Positions 11,740-22,104 of a stretch of 64,000 nucleotides of DNA are shown here, piece by piece (within the stretch, counting starts at the first letter, position 1; every line of letters begins with the position of its first letter). Both the position numbers and the translations under genes were made by a program. The stretch covers positions 26,293,177 through 26,357,176 of the forward strand of contig JAJKFL010000007.1 of assembly GCA_021186555.1 (NCBI GenBank), written 5' to 3'. Below the pieces are notes generated by a model. It did no database searches. It was given only the letters and a program-made list of their open reading frames with translations, and was not told the origin of the DNA. The DNA comes from Reticulitermes speratus (taxonomy: Eukaryota > Arthropoda > Insecta > Blattodea > Rhinotermitidae).

Positions 11740-12600
11740 TAACCCCAACAAAGAAAGCTAACTGGATGAATTCGGGTGACCGGGATGGCCATGCAATGAG
11801 TCCACATAGTTCTGTCCATATTTCTTGATAATTTCTTCAATACTCCGATTCGCCTTTACCTATATATATATATTATATATATATATATGAAGGCACTTTC
11901 TCACGTGTTATTCAAATTCGTCCTGTGTTTGCAAAAGCTGCTTCTTCTAGACTAAGTGCTACTTCGCTTTGTGCAAAACTCCTGTACCAAGCACCTGGTT
12001 AAACGTCCCTCAATTACATGTAGTCCACGTAGATATTTTCGTAGAATTCTGTACCACACGTTTGCAGAAAACCTCTGTTGAAAATTACTTTGTACCATTC
12101 CTAGTGGATTTTGCTGTGGCCGAGGGTGAGATCACCTCGTGTTGTTAATGCCATCACGTGTAAAGTGAGTCTGATCCGTGAACAGAATGTCAGACAGAAT
12201 TTGTAGCCGTGGTTGCAGTCATTCACGAAACTGCACACGGCTAGGGTGATCTCCCAGTAAAAGGTTTTGTACTCTTTGGGGTGATACGGATAAGAGCCAA
12301 CATCGTGCAAAATCCTCCGCACTTGTGCTGGTGCATTACTACTGCTCATTGAAATTCTACGTACATATGTACGTGCCCTTCGCTGCACTGTGTCCAGAAT
12401 ATTGTCTTGTCCAGACCCGTGCTTTTTTTCACGTTCCGAATTCACTCGTGGGAAGGAATCAGTGTTCTCAAAATTCTGTATACATTCTGAAACGTGTTTC
12501 GATGCGCAATTCAACGGCTCGCAGGTCGTCACTCGTGTTCCATTGCTGCAGCACTGCCACTCCCATCGCACAAATACAAAATGTATTTTAATTTTTAAAC
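11740..12600 (-). pseudogene. Decayed Tc1/mariner-superfamily transposase
   Basis: The minus strand from about 12571 encodes a 156-residue frame. Its middle (RRISMSSSNAPAQVRRILHDVG, quoted in parts) matches the linker and second helix-turn-helix that IS630/Tc1/mariner-type transposases use to bind their terminal repeats. Further on, SRIRLTLHVMALTTRGDLTLGHSKIH corresponds in shifted form to the first catalytic Asp block. At about 11755-11830 another frame reads GLIAWPSRSPEFIQLAFF, matching the WPxRSPDLxPxDFFLWG block around the last catalytic Asp, with Glu where Asp is expected. Several frameshifts, stops and an inserted (TA)n tract at 11861-11888 show that it is dead. I could not place its terminal inverted repeats. 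Confidence 0.75.
11861..11888. repeat. (TA)n microsatellite inside the dead transposase
   Basis: A 28-bp run of TA with one interruption. It lies between the central and last catalytic blocks of the transposase remnant. Confidence 0.9.
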
Positions 12601-12924
12601 ATCAGAGAACCACTGAATAATGCGCGTGCATAAAAGCACAATTACATGAGGCGAGCGAACAAGAATCGAATAATTACCACGGTGACACCTCATTACATTA
12701 GCATTCAAGACGATCAAGCCTACAGCTCACTTGCCTCTATAATGATGTTCGATCAGGCTACAGTATGTATGGGAAATACTTTCTTCCAAATCAGCGCCAC
12801 TATACACTCCCGAAATTTGGTCAAGTCTACGCTGTAAGTCCGCAATTAAGTACATGATTATACATGCACAAGGATGTGCGTCAGCACACGCATGCGCACT
12901 TGAATACATACTCAAGTTAAATGT
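12601..12924. other. Unassigned spacer
   Basis: Contains only short frames on both strands, with no recognisable product. Confidence 0.4.
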
Positions 12925-13075
12925 AAAGCACAGGCGGTTAGTCGCAGGTCTCCCATCTTGGAGGCCCGGGTTCTATCTCGAGTCAGTCCATGTGGACAAA
13001 GTGGCACTGGGACAGATTTTTCTCCGAGTACTTCGGTTTTCCCCTATGAATTTCATTCCACCGTTGCTCCATTAC
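12925..13075 (+). mobile_element. SINE group A, truncated
   Basis: Retains the head from caggcggttagtcgcaggtc, a B-box-like gggttctatctcgag, the body (gtggcactgggacagatttt, tctccgagtacttcgg) and the ttccaccgttgctccatt segment. The first bases of the head and the whole 3' tail are missing. Confidence 0.85.
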
Positions 13076-13333
13076 ATAGTGCTAATAGCACACAGCACAG
13101 AGATATCACCTAGTGCATAACTTTAGGCAGCACAGCCAGGGGTATGTACAGACATACATTTGGTCTTTCGTATACTAATAAGTAGTAATTTTTCAATATT
13201 TTCAAACTCAAATAGTTTTAAATCGCTCATTTTAAACTATTTTAAATCGCTTATGTGGACTGTATAACATTACAGGTCTCCACCCCACAAAACTGCATGT
13301 TGTCACGAGAGAGATGTTTGGAAACAGACATTT

Positions 13334-13607
13334 CGTTTGTGATGAAGGGCCCCCGCACCACAGTCTTAAGGCTTTTTGATGCAACCCCAATGATGATGAT
13401 AGATGGATGAGCAGTTTTTTACCAAGCTTTTACAATTAATGGAGCACCAGTGGAATGAAAGCGACAGGGGAAAACCGACAACTCGGAGAAAAACCTGTCC
13501 CAGTGCCACTTTGTCCACCACAAATCTCACATGGACTTGACCTGGGATCGAACCCGGACTCCGCGGTGACAGGCCGGCGACTAACCGCCTGAGCCATGGC
13601 ACGGCCC
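13334..13607 (-). mobile_element. SINE group A, full length with target duplication
   Basis: The minus-strand head at 13607 reads ggccgtgccatggctcaggc. A B-box-like ccgggttcgatccca lies near 13545-13560. The body is aaacctgtcccagtgccac on the plus strand, and the end is gggcccccgcaccac near 13350. The 12-mer aaacagacattt occurs exactly at 13322-13333 and 13608-13619. Confidence 0.95.
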
Positions 13608-13693
13608 AAACAGACATTTACATACACGTTTTATATTTAAATATTTTATGTACCACCACGCCGGGTTTTATTGTATTTTGTTACTACGGCTGT

Positions 13694-13734
13694 AATATAT
13701 ATATATTATATATATATATATTATATATTATATT
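13694..13734. repeat. (TA)n-rich tract
   Basis: Imperfect TA/TTA alternation directly upstream of the hammerhead-like motif. Confidence 0.9.
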
Positions 13735-13760
13735 ACCATTCAGTGGCATGCTGCGTGAGT

Positions 13761-13823
13761 CTATAGAGAATGACTCCCTGATGATGGCTGAGAATATCAG
13801 CCGAAACATGTAGGAGTATATAG
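13761..13823 (+). ncRNA. Hammerhead-like ribozyme motif (type I, short stem III)
   Basis: Reading 5' to 3': outer stem I ctata (13761-13765), internal loop, inner stem I actcc (13773-13777), core CTGATGA (13778-13784), one extra T, stem II ggctga/tcagcc (13786-13791/13797-13802) with a 5-nt loop, GAAA (13803-13806), self-complementary ACATGT (13806-13811) as stem III, A at 13812 as the cleavage-site nucleotide, ggagt (13813-13817) pairing with actcc, and tatag (13819-13823) pairing with ctata. All helices are perfect Watson-Crick. Penelope-like elements and retrozymes are known to carry type-I hammerheads with minimal stem III that act as dimers. The extra T before stem II departs from the textbook core. 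Activity is inferred. Confidence 0.7.
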
Positions 13824-14716
13824 AATAAACATATTTAATTGGTATGCAGTAGTTGGGTATAATAAATAAACTTATATATATAATCAAGTCTGCATTTTGG
13901 ATTAACACAATATGTATTTTGCATTTTTTAACCAAAATGTCCCTTAGTATGTGCATATCTCACAATCTTCATGCAGTAACGAAGGATTAAGTGTCTAGGT
14001 GAAGGACAAAACTAAGTGCAGCATAAGGTACAAAATAAATGAGCCTTGTTGCTTCCCAAGGGCTCTTCACACGTATCTTAACATATGACACGATTAACCT
14101 CATCTAGCTCTTTGTTTGTTCACGAAACATGACCATATTCAAATGAATACATTGGTGTAAAGGAAACGCTGTATATTTGTGTTAGTGGATACCTCAGTTA
14201 TTTAACGTATTTTCCGAGGGAGTACATAGGTTAGGCTTATAATGCTTGTTAGCAAATCATTTACAATTAATCATTCACCTGTCATGCTATCTTCGACGCT
14301 ATGCTGGCCGAGATAGAACAGAATACACCAGAAAAATTATCATTTTCCCATATTGTATTTACATGTTGAGTTCAAACAGCGCACTTCAGTAACTTATTGC
14401 ACGGTTAGGTAAGTCTTACTCAGCAACACCTCTGTCTCTGTATTTGTAATGACATTTCCAACTTTTATCCGATAATGTAACAAATAAAGTCAGAAAGAAT
14501 ATCGTTATATAAAGGACTGTTAACTTAAAAAAATATCAATGTCTCGAAAATAACAGATAACTTTCATAACTGCGTTTTAAAGTTTTCGAAAGATGTTTTC
14601 TACATCCAGAGACGGCGATATTCTGTAAGGTTGCAGAACAAACACGCAAAGTATCTTTACGATGCAGCATTACTTCTTTCATTCACTTCAGTGCCTATGG
14701 AATGGGCCACAGCACA
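13824..14716. other. Unassigned region downstream of the hammerhead motif
   Basis: No coding remnant recognised. It could include the rest of a small ribozyme-bearing element, but I cannot define its end. Confidence 0.4.
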
Positions 14717-15188
14717 GCATGAAAACATCCGGCCGTTTGATATCGACATCCAGCACGAAAACATCCGGCCGTTTGATATCGACATCCAGCACGAAAACAT
14801 CCGACCGTTTGATATCGACAGCCAGCACGAAAACATCCGGCCGTTTGATATCGACAGCGAGCACGAAACATCCGCCGTTTGACATCGACAGCACAGCACG
14901 AAAACATACGGCCGTTTGATATCGACAGCGAGAACGAAACATCCGGCCGTTTGATAAGACAGCACAGCACGAAAACATTCTGCCGTTTGATTCGACATCC
15001 AGCACGAAAACATCCGGCAGTTTGATATCGACATCAAGCACGAAAACATCCGGCCGTTGGATATCGACATCCAGCACGAAAACATCCGGCAGTTTGATAT
15101 CGACATCCAGCACGAAAACATCCGGCCGTTGGATATCGACAGCCAGCACGTAAACATCCGGCCGTTTGATATCGACATCCAGCACGTC
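14717..15188. repeat. 36-bp minisatellite, about 13 copies
   Basis: Unit is gaaaacatccggccgtttga plus tatcgacatccagcac. The first four units start at 14721, 14757, 14793 and 14829. From about 14865 to 15000 units carry small deletions and substitutions; from 15005 to 15186 they are clean again. The unit is a multiple of 3 and lacks stops in several frames, so long open frames appear on both strands (for example 182 and 184 codons on minus). I regard them as non-coding. GATATC recurs in most units. Confidence 0.96.
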
Positions 15189-15519
15189 TCCAAGTGTTGC
15201 CACATGCAAATTAAGAAGAAACGTAGGAATGGAATTCGCCATTACACTTTCCTTTAAAAAATGGAACGTGAATTCCGTGAATAAATTTTATATTTGTTTT
15301 ATGTCACAATTACGCATGTCTTATGACCCCAAAACCTTAATAAATAAATTAATTATAATTTTATCTCTTGCTATACATGGACGCAATTTGGTTATGGATG
15401 GGAACACGTGGCGAGCAAGATAATGAAAGTGCGGCGACACAAAATGCGGTGGCTTTCTTGACTAGCCTTAGAACCCTTAGATTCTCAAGGACTCAGCTAC
15501 AGGAGTTGTTACTTAGTTT

Positions 15520-15650
15520 GTTCTTGGTTGGTTAGTTTGTTTGTCAATTAATTAGTTATTTCGTTGTTTAGTTGGTTGGTTGGTTGGTTGGTCGGTTCGT
15601 TGTTTGTTTGTTTGGATGGTTGGTTGGTTGATTGGTTGGTTGGTTAAGCA
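15520..15650. repeat. (GGTT)n-like microsatellite
   Basis: Imperfect TTGG/GTTT tetranucleotide run, purest at about 15568-15648. Confidence 0.9.
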
Positions 15651-15784
15651 TGGGCGAATAACTTGTTCACACAAATTAAGGAAAGACATCACAGTGAAAT
15701 ATTTGAATAAAGAGCGATGAGAAGATTAGCATATGAAAGAGCTTCATAATTCGTACTCTTTTTCACGCATTATTAAAATAACCA

Positions 15785-16087
15785 GATCAAGGAGGGTGTG
15801 ATGGACAGGGCATGTGGCAAAGATGGGACAGAAAACGCAAATAGGGTTTTAATGGGAAATCCTGAAAGAAAGCTACTATTTGGACCTGACGTAGAAGGGA
15901 GGATTATAATAAAATTTCATTTGAAGGTGTCGGATGGGAAGGAGTGTAATGAGTATATCTGGCAAGTGGTGTGCCCTTATGACCACGGTAATGAATTTTG
16001 GTTTCCATAAAATGCGCAGAACTCCTTGACCAGCTACGCAACTATTAGCTTCTTAAGACAGAGTGCTCCATGGAGATATTTAGTTAA
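15785..16087 (+). mobile_element. LINE family G, 3' end fragment
   Basis: Starts at ggacagggcatgtggcaaag, which parallels the RxMRWAGHVxRMG block of the better copy at 57657. It continues through degraded ORF2 C-terminal sequence to ttggtttccataaaatgcgc, and ends at gctccatggagatatttagt, matching the 3' terminus of the family. Frames are broken by indels. Confidence 0.75.
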
Positions 16088-16146
16088 TTAGATACAAAGT
16101 TCGTGATGAAAGTAGGAGAGCAATAAATTAATAGGACTCTCCTCTT

Positions 16147-16326
16147 GAGATTTTCGCTCTTCTAGGATTTTGCGCAGCGTAATTGGGACAACCTATCGGT
16201 CCCATCTTCGAGATGGGACAGATAGATTGTCCCAAAACGTCCGTACATAACTACAAATCTACGCTGCGTAAAATCCCAGAAGAGCGAATATTTCATTTAC
16301 ACCGTGGCGGAAGCCTGAAATTACGC
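16147..16326. mobile_element. Family E element, inverted dimer with target duplication
   Basis: Arms face each other around 16207 (tcccatcttcgagatggga). The left arm reads on minus from ttcgctcttctaggattttg. The right arm reads on plus through tgtcccaaaacgtccgtaca, gctgcgtaaaatcccagaag and agcgaatatttcat, and ends in ggcggaagcctgaaattacg. The arms are unequal: only the right carries the final extension. The flanks are ataggactctcctctt (16131-16146) and ataggactatcctctt (16327-16342), 15 of 16 identical. This is good evidence that the inverted form inserted as one unit. Confidence 0.85.
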
Positions 16327-16390
16327 ATAGGACTATCCTCTTATCCTAATACCCTGTTATCCCACATTACTGCACTGAACAATTATTACA

Positions 16391-16505
16391 CGTCCTATCC
16401 CATAAGCACAGGAGGCCCTTTTCCAGGGTTAAAGCGGCTGGGGCTTGAACCTAAATACACACTTTCTTATACTGCTAGATTAAGACTGCCAGCGGCTGCA
16501 CCTCC
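16391..16505 (-). other. Possible relic of a tRNA-derived repeat
   Basis: The minus strand shows a B-box-like ggttcaagccc (about 16440-16450) about 60 nt downstream of a weak A-box-like ctggcagtc. The following plus-strand text cagggttaaagcggctgg resembles group C body sequence. Too diverged to assign. Confidence 0.3.
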
Positions 16506-17424
16506 ACTTACCATACTAATTCATTGCGCGATGCTTAATCAAATACAATGACTTTCCATTTTACCACTTCAGCAATATCACGCCGTCTGCAGCTAGATCT
16601 CCTGTCTCTTCCTATCGGCCTCTCTGACTGAGATGTGTCCATGCCCAATGTCTGTTGCAATCATTAAACTGACGACAAGTCTAACCTTCTGAAAATGGCT
16701 TACAAGCGATTAAATTTTATCCACTGCCTTTGTGTTCTCAAAGAACTCCCAGAACATAAAGGGAATAATCCGAAATGACCTCAATATTATTATGAAAGTT
16801 CATTGCTATTGCTTTCTTGTCAGCTTGACATCGCTTCCACCATATTCTACGGTAGAACGGGTATAGAAAACGTAACAGAAGAAGATTTGATTACAAAAAG
16901 TGAAAACTGAGTGAAACATAACGTCGTTATGAAATCTGGAATGGGTGATAGACGTTTGTGGCTACTGAACAGACCAACTGCGGAGGATTTGTGAGGAACT
17001 GCTGAATAGGACCCGGAAACTTTTGTGTAGCCTCTCAATCTGAAGTAGTTAGGGGAAGGCGCGCACAAAGACGCCAGCATACTTATTGATTAGGAAGCCC
17101 TCATGTTGCGGTTTCATTTCTTAAGTGCAGGACACGTTATGGCCCTGCTCTTACTGCCAATAACGAAACAAAATGTAAACAATGAGGTACTGAGGTAATA
17201 AACACAGACATCGAACTGCCGCATAACGTGAGAACTGGTAATTTTTTTCAAATTTCAGACGGAGATAAACCGACAAAAAGTGGGCCCGGTTGTCCCATAA
17301 CCTAATCTCCTTCTATAATTGCGGGAAAAGAGTTAAGTGTAAGTTGGCCTTAAAGAGTTTTTAAGTGTTATTTAAGGCTGCTCTCAACTGCTAAATTATA
17401 TACTGTTGGTGACACATGAACGAG
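16506..17424. other. Unassigned region
   Basis: No gene or element recognised. The phrase gctgctctcaactgctaaattat near 17380 resembles a segment near 28550 (gacgctctcagtagctcagg) and may be an old shared repeat. Confidence 0.35.
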
Positions 17425-17590
17425 TATGAAGTATTTGTGGAATGATACGGACAGGGGAAAGCCAATGTACTAGGAGAAAATATTATTTCAGTGTCACTTT
17501 GTTCACCACAAATCCCAAACGGAATGAGATGGGAATTAAACCTGCACGTCCGTGGTAAGAGGCCAGCGAGAAAAAGCATGACATAGTGCA
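17425..17590 (-). mobile_element. SINE group A, strongly decayed
   Basis: Plus-strand order ggaatgatacggacagggga, ctaggagaaaat, gtgtcactttgttcaccaca and caaatcccaaacgg matches the reverse of the group A body. The head is degraded. Confidence 0.7.
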
Positions 17591-17599
17591 GGACATTTG

Positions 17600-18730
17600 T
17601 GTCAAATTTATAATGTATCCGCTTTACCTTCATCCATAGAGCAACACACGTAACTCTGGACACGTTTAAATTCTTTTTAAACTACAGCAATTTTGAAGTA
17701 AAACTTTTCATCAATTGAATTTAAATAATAATTTATGATGATGTTTGAAACATAAAAAAAAGACAGGTACAAAAATCAGAAGTGAAAGGTAAGAGTGAGT
17801 TAAGAAGCACAACTTATAACTACTGGCACCTACTGTCGCAATTTGCGTCAAATGCCAACATGGGTAACAACATTAAAGGCAAAATTCCTACACGCATTAC
17901 AAAACTCCATCATCATTAGTAAAACTGTCATAAAATATCGCGTTGTGCGTGCGCTATATAGCCTTCTCCATTCATTCTCCTTTGTTTAACATCCTCATAA
18001 TATTGTACGTAATTGTATGCATTCTACTGTTGCAGATTCTCCCTTAATCCAAAAAAAAGATTCCCTTATCACTCATTAGATTTTTTGGAAAATCTCAAAT
18101 AAGGAGAGCAGTTTGGAGACTACGCGTATAGAGGAAAATAATATTAAAATGTACGTGACGGTGAGAACTCGATTCACCTAGTGGCGTGTTTTTCTGAGCT
18201 TTACTCCAAACAAGGTTGCTATTTGTCAACCAGCTGAACAGCTGTCACTTTCTGACTACGACTCATGGAATTGTATGGTAGGTTTTTTTATACAGTCGCA
18301 ATTTGTTTATCCGGGACGTTCTGTATTGAATTTATCAGGTATAACTGGAAGAGGCCCTGAAGGGGGCTGTAAATTTTCCAAACAAATTTTGAAACTGAAA
18401 GTTCCCTTTAACACATTTTTCCTAGAAAACCTAAATCAACACCACCATCTACAAATTCGAGTCTCACTCATAGGTTCAAATCAGAATCGGTTATTCCATC
18501 TTCTGTAAAGTCCAACGCTTCATCTCCTGTCTTAGGGTGCACAATGGTAAAACTCATCTATCAAATCTTTCTTCATCCCCTATTCCAGTGTTAGAAACAA
18601 ATTCCTATGCATTTAAATATTTTGTCCATGACGTTAAATGACTATATATTTCTCTTGTCAGATTTCACTTGAATTTCCTCATTGGATTTGGAAAATAATT
18701 TGAATATACAGATACATCAATGACTTCCCC
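17600..18730. other. Unassigned region
   Basis: About 1.1 kb with no recognisable gene or repeat. Confidence 0.4.
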
Positions 18731-18734
18731 ATTA

Positions 18735-19030
18735 TGGTGGACGGGATAGCGTAGTCGGTATAGCGACTGGCCACGAGCTGGACGGTCGGGGGATCGAATT
18801 CCGGTGTGGGCGAGATTTTCAGCACCTGTCCAGACCGGCCCTGGGGACTACCCAGCCTCCTGTGCAATGGGTACCGGGTCATTCCCGGGGGTAAAGCGAC
18901 CGGGACTTGGCGTTAACCACCCACCCCATCTAGCGCCGAGGTTAAAGAAAGAGTAGAGCTATACTTCTACTCCCCCTCTGGGCCTTCATGGCCTGTTCTA
19001 GGGTGAAGCTACCTTCACCATTTTCGGCCC
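18735..19030 (+). mobile_element. SINE group C, reference copy in this window
   Basis: The most complete plus-strand group C copy. The tRNA-like head gggatagcgtagtcggtata is followed by a B-box-like gggatcgaattccgg. The body includes gagattttcagcacctgtcc, gaccggccctggggactacc, gggggtaaagcgaccgggac and gcgccgaggttaaagaaaga. The 3' part is ctccccctctgggccttcat, ggcctgttctaggg. No target duplication is evident. Confidence 0.85.
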
Positions 19031-19039
19031 AGTTCGCGC

Positions 19040-20209
19040 AGATGGTTAAAAGAAAATGATGCACAAACACGTGTCTGAACTTTTCCTTTCAACTCTCAAA
19101 ACTTACATCCGAATTTCTTGTCTTAAGAACTAGCAACTGAACGTTCCATTGCGCCAACTATCCTTTCACTAGAAGCGCTTCTGTCTATATGTCACATTCT
19201 TCATTAATTTTATTTTCTTCGTTTGTAATTTTCGTTAAAAGCAGACAAACCTTTCAGTTTGAGAACAAAAAACTTTAGTCGAAACATCTGTAGTTCGGAT
19301 GAAAAATACGTACATGTTATATGCAATAAGAATTACCAAGAAATATTTCTCTTTAAAATGCACACCCGGAGTTAATGTAAGATGGAAACAGAAATTTTAC
19401 TTACAAACGTACTTTGACAAGTATTCATCATTCAAGTCTGATGAGACACCTACAGATTTACATTCCAGTAATCGCATGAGCTGTGAAAATTCTAAAATTA
19501 AGAAATACAGAAAAAAAACTACGTTATATAGAGTTCAATTTTAGGGTTGTAACTTATATTCGAGTATGATATGACATGAAACATTAGGTGATATTTTCGA
19601 AAATGGGAGTAATTATCAATTTATCGGTTAATATATATATATTATATTAGGTTAATTTTTTCAATTCCAACTTACATTCCAATATGCCTAGTTTAACATA
19701 ATATTTTGGCGCGATACTTCCCATTGATCCTAATGTGTTGAATTCTCATTCCCCTTTATAAAGGTAAACATGTGATGAAATTACTTGTACACAGTATGTT
19801 TCCGTTTACGAAGCAGAGCGGCAGTTCAATTCCAACATTTCATACCGACAGCTCCTTCTACTTGCACTATCGATTCTCTTCGGTCCCCCGGTCCGTCGCA
19901 TACAATATTTATTAGAACAAACTTCGATTATACCGAGCCTTAATGCTCAGACAAGAATCGGCTTTCCTGTAAGTTCAGATGAGTGCGTTCTGTCAATTCC
20001 GTTACGTGAGGCAGGAGCTCTGTCCTGTAATTCTCAAGCATTAGTGACGGAAAGGGAACACTTACACAGTGAGGAACTACGGTGAGGTCTGCTCATGCCA
20101 CAGCGAATGGTACACCTGCAAAAAAAAAACACCACAGTAATCATGCTTCCTATTTTGAGTACTGATTTTTTCTAATTGATATAACGGCGATTTGTCAACT
20201 GCGTTTATT
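19040..20209. other. Unassigned AT-rich region
   Basis: No coding signal recognised. A short 81-codon frame at 19299-19544 is low complexity (Lys/Ile/Tyr rich) and unlikely to be real. Confidence 0.4.
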
Positions 20210-20222
20210 AATGAAAACTATT

Positions 20223-20482
20223 TTTTTTTCAATGGCTCGACAGCCCCTTGGGGGCCTAGGCCGCCTCATTTTTCGAGGCTTCACGATCACACATTTTAGA
20301 CACACCACACTCGGTAGGACTCCTCTGGACGAGGGACCAGCTCGTCACACAGACCTCTACCTGACAACACACAACACTCTCAAGAGACAGACATCCATGC
20401 CCCGGTGGGATTCGAACCCACAATCCTAGTAAGCGAGCAGCCGCAGACCCACACCTTAGACCGCACGGCCACTGGGATCGGC
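20223..20482 (-). mobile_element. SINE group B, full length with target duplication
   Basis: Same structure as the copy at 9094: minus-strand head gccgatcccagtggccgtgc at 20482, a B-box-like gggttcgaatccc near 20410, and an A-rich end next to the t-run at 20221-20230. aatgaaaactatt (20210-20222) and aatggaaactatt (20483-20495) differ at one base. Confidence 0.95.
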
Positions 20483-20637
20483 AATGGAAACTATTAGTAA
20501 ACAATAATTAATGTAGACCGAATTAATCTACATTTTGTAAACATCTTTCTATGTGGCGTGTAAAAGTAAAGTTATGCCTGTCCACGTCATGGAGACATAT
20601 TGAGGGGGGGTGGAATTACTGCTGTAGGCGTTCTTAA

Positions 20638-20860
20638 ACTTAGCGCTACGTGGAGGGCGGTACTTAGTGTTACGCCTCATGTACCATATCCTCGGGCAAC
20701 CGGTACTGATTGAACAGAAGGCTAGGTGGACGCCAGAGTCAGCTTGGACACTTTGGAGAAAAGAAATGTTTTTGCCGTACCGGGAAACCAAACACACAAG
20801 TCCTCGGTCATCCAGCCCACAATCTAGTCGCTATAAGGGCTGTGCTATTCCGGCTCCTGT
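20638..20860 (-). mobile_element. SINE group C, decayed
   Basis: The reverse of the group C body can be followed: taccatatcctcgggcaacc, aggctaggtggacgccagag, cttggacactttggagaaaa, cgtaccgggaaaccaa (B-box region), catccagcccacaatctagt and cgctata (head). Extensively mutated. Confidence 0.65.
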
Positions 20861-21695
20861 ATATGATAAATGTTTGAGGAAACACAAAGACAGTAATTAG
20901 GATTGCGCACTGTCTAGACAAAATTTTCTCTGCATAAATTTATAAAATACCACTTTGGAAACCAATGATTATACAGAAGAATAATGTCAAAATTCACGTT
21001 ACAGAAATATTTGTGGAGAAATAGAGTGAATTCAGCTGGCTTAGTACCGGGCCCTACTACTGTATGTTGTGAAGTTCGTAAGGTCTGCAACCGCTTAGGG
21101 ACTGCGAGGTGTTACTTTCCTTTAAAGTAATATCTACAGCCTTCTTAGAACAGTTAAATGTATCCGCTCCTGTTGACAACACCGAGCATATTCACAACAC
21201 CAAGAAACGTTGTAATGCGCACAAAAACTCGTGTATCTCTAAGCCGTATTGGTTTCGGTCTTTCGCCATGTTGGCCAGCTGATACTTTCCCGCGCTACAC
21301 ACTACCTTATGGAGGGTTTTACAAGATCACTCAACGTTAAGCCGTGGGCCTACTTACACCAGGATCGTAATGCCCATTAGACAACTAACACTCTTTTTCC
21401 CCCACAAAGAACTGTATTCACTGTCCATCATACTTAAGTTCCCCCCTCCCTGTGTGTAATACGTTTTAAGATGGAAAGATCTCAGCTCCCTTGAGAATCA
21501 CCTTGACACAGGGAAGAAACATATGAAGAACACCTTGTTCAGTCCGGAGATATAAAACAAGGAAATAAATCCTATTTAAAGGTTTTATTCTTTGAGGGTG
21601 ATGGAGAATGGGGTGCTGAGCGGAATGTCTGACACAAGAAAGATGTGGTAACAGGGCAACAAGGAAAATTACACAAAAAGAAACTTTACAATTCT
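20861..21695. other. Unassigned region
   Basis: No gene or element recognised. Confidence 0.4.
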
Positions 21696-21760
21696 CGTCC
21701 TTCAGATAATATTTTCAGGATGGTCAAATCACGAAGGATGAGATTACAGGGACCTTTACA
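21695..21760 (+). mobile_element. LINE family G, tiny ORF2 remnant
   Basis: Reads ...SDNIFRMVKSRRMRLQG, matching the SPNIIRVIKSRMRWAGH block of the copy at 57657. Only about 20 codons can be matched. Confidence 0.55.
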
Positions 21761-21831
21761 GAGGACGAGGGAAATAAGAAATGCACACAATACTTCAGTC
21801 AGAACAACTAAAAGATTACAGTTTTAGAGAC

Positions 21832-22095
21832 TTTTTTTCTATGGCTCGACAGCCCTATATGGGCCTGGGCCTCCTCGTTTCGTCGAGGTTTCACGATCAC
21901 ACACATTTGAGACACACCACACTCGGTAGGACTACTCTGGGCGAGTGACCAGCCCGTCGCAGAGACCTCTACCTGACAACACACAACACTCACAAGACAC
22001 AGACATCCATGCCCACGGTGGGATTCGAACCCACGATCCTAGTAAGCGAGCGGCCGAAGACCCACGCCTTAGACCGCACGGCCACTGGGATCGGC
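21832..22095 (-). mobile_element. SINE group B, full length with target duplication
   Basis: Head at 22095 on minus with intact A-box-like and B-box-like motifs. The A-rich end sits against a T run at 21832-21838 on plus. tttagagac occurs at 21823-21831 and 22096-22104. Confidence 0.94.
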
Positions 22096-22104
22096 TTTAG
22101 AGAC

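Noticed and set aside
14657-15242. 182- and 184-codon open frames on the minus strand
   Set aside because: They are overlapping frames of the same 36-bp minisatellite; several frames are open at once.
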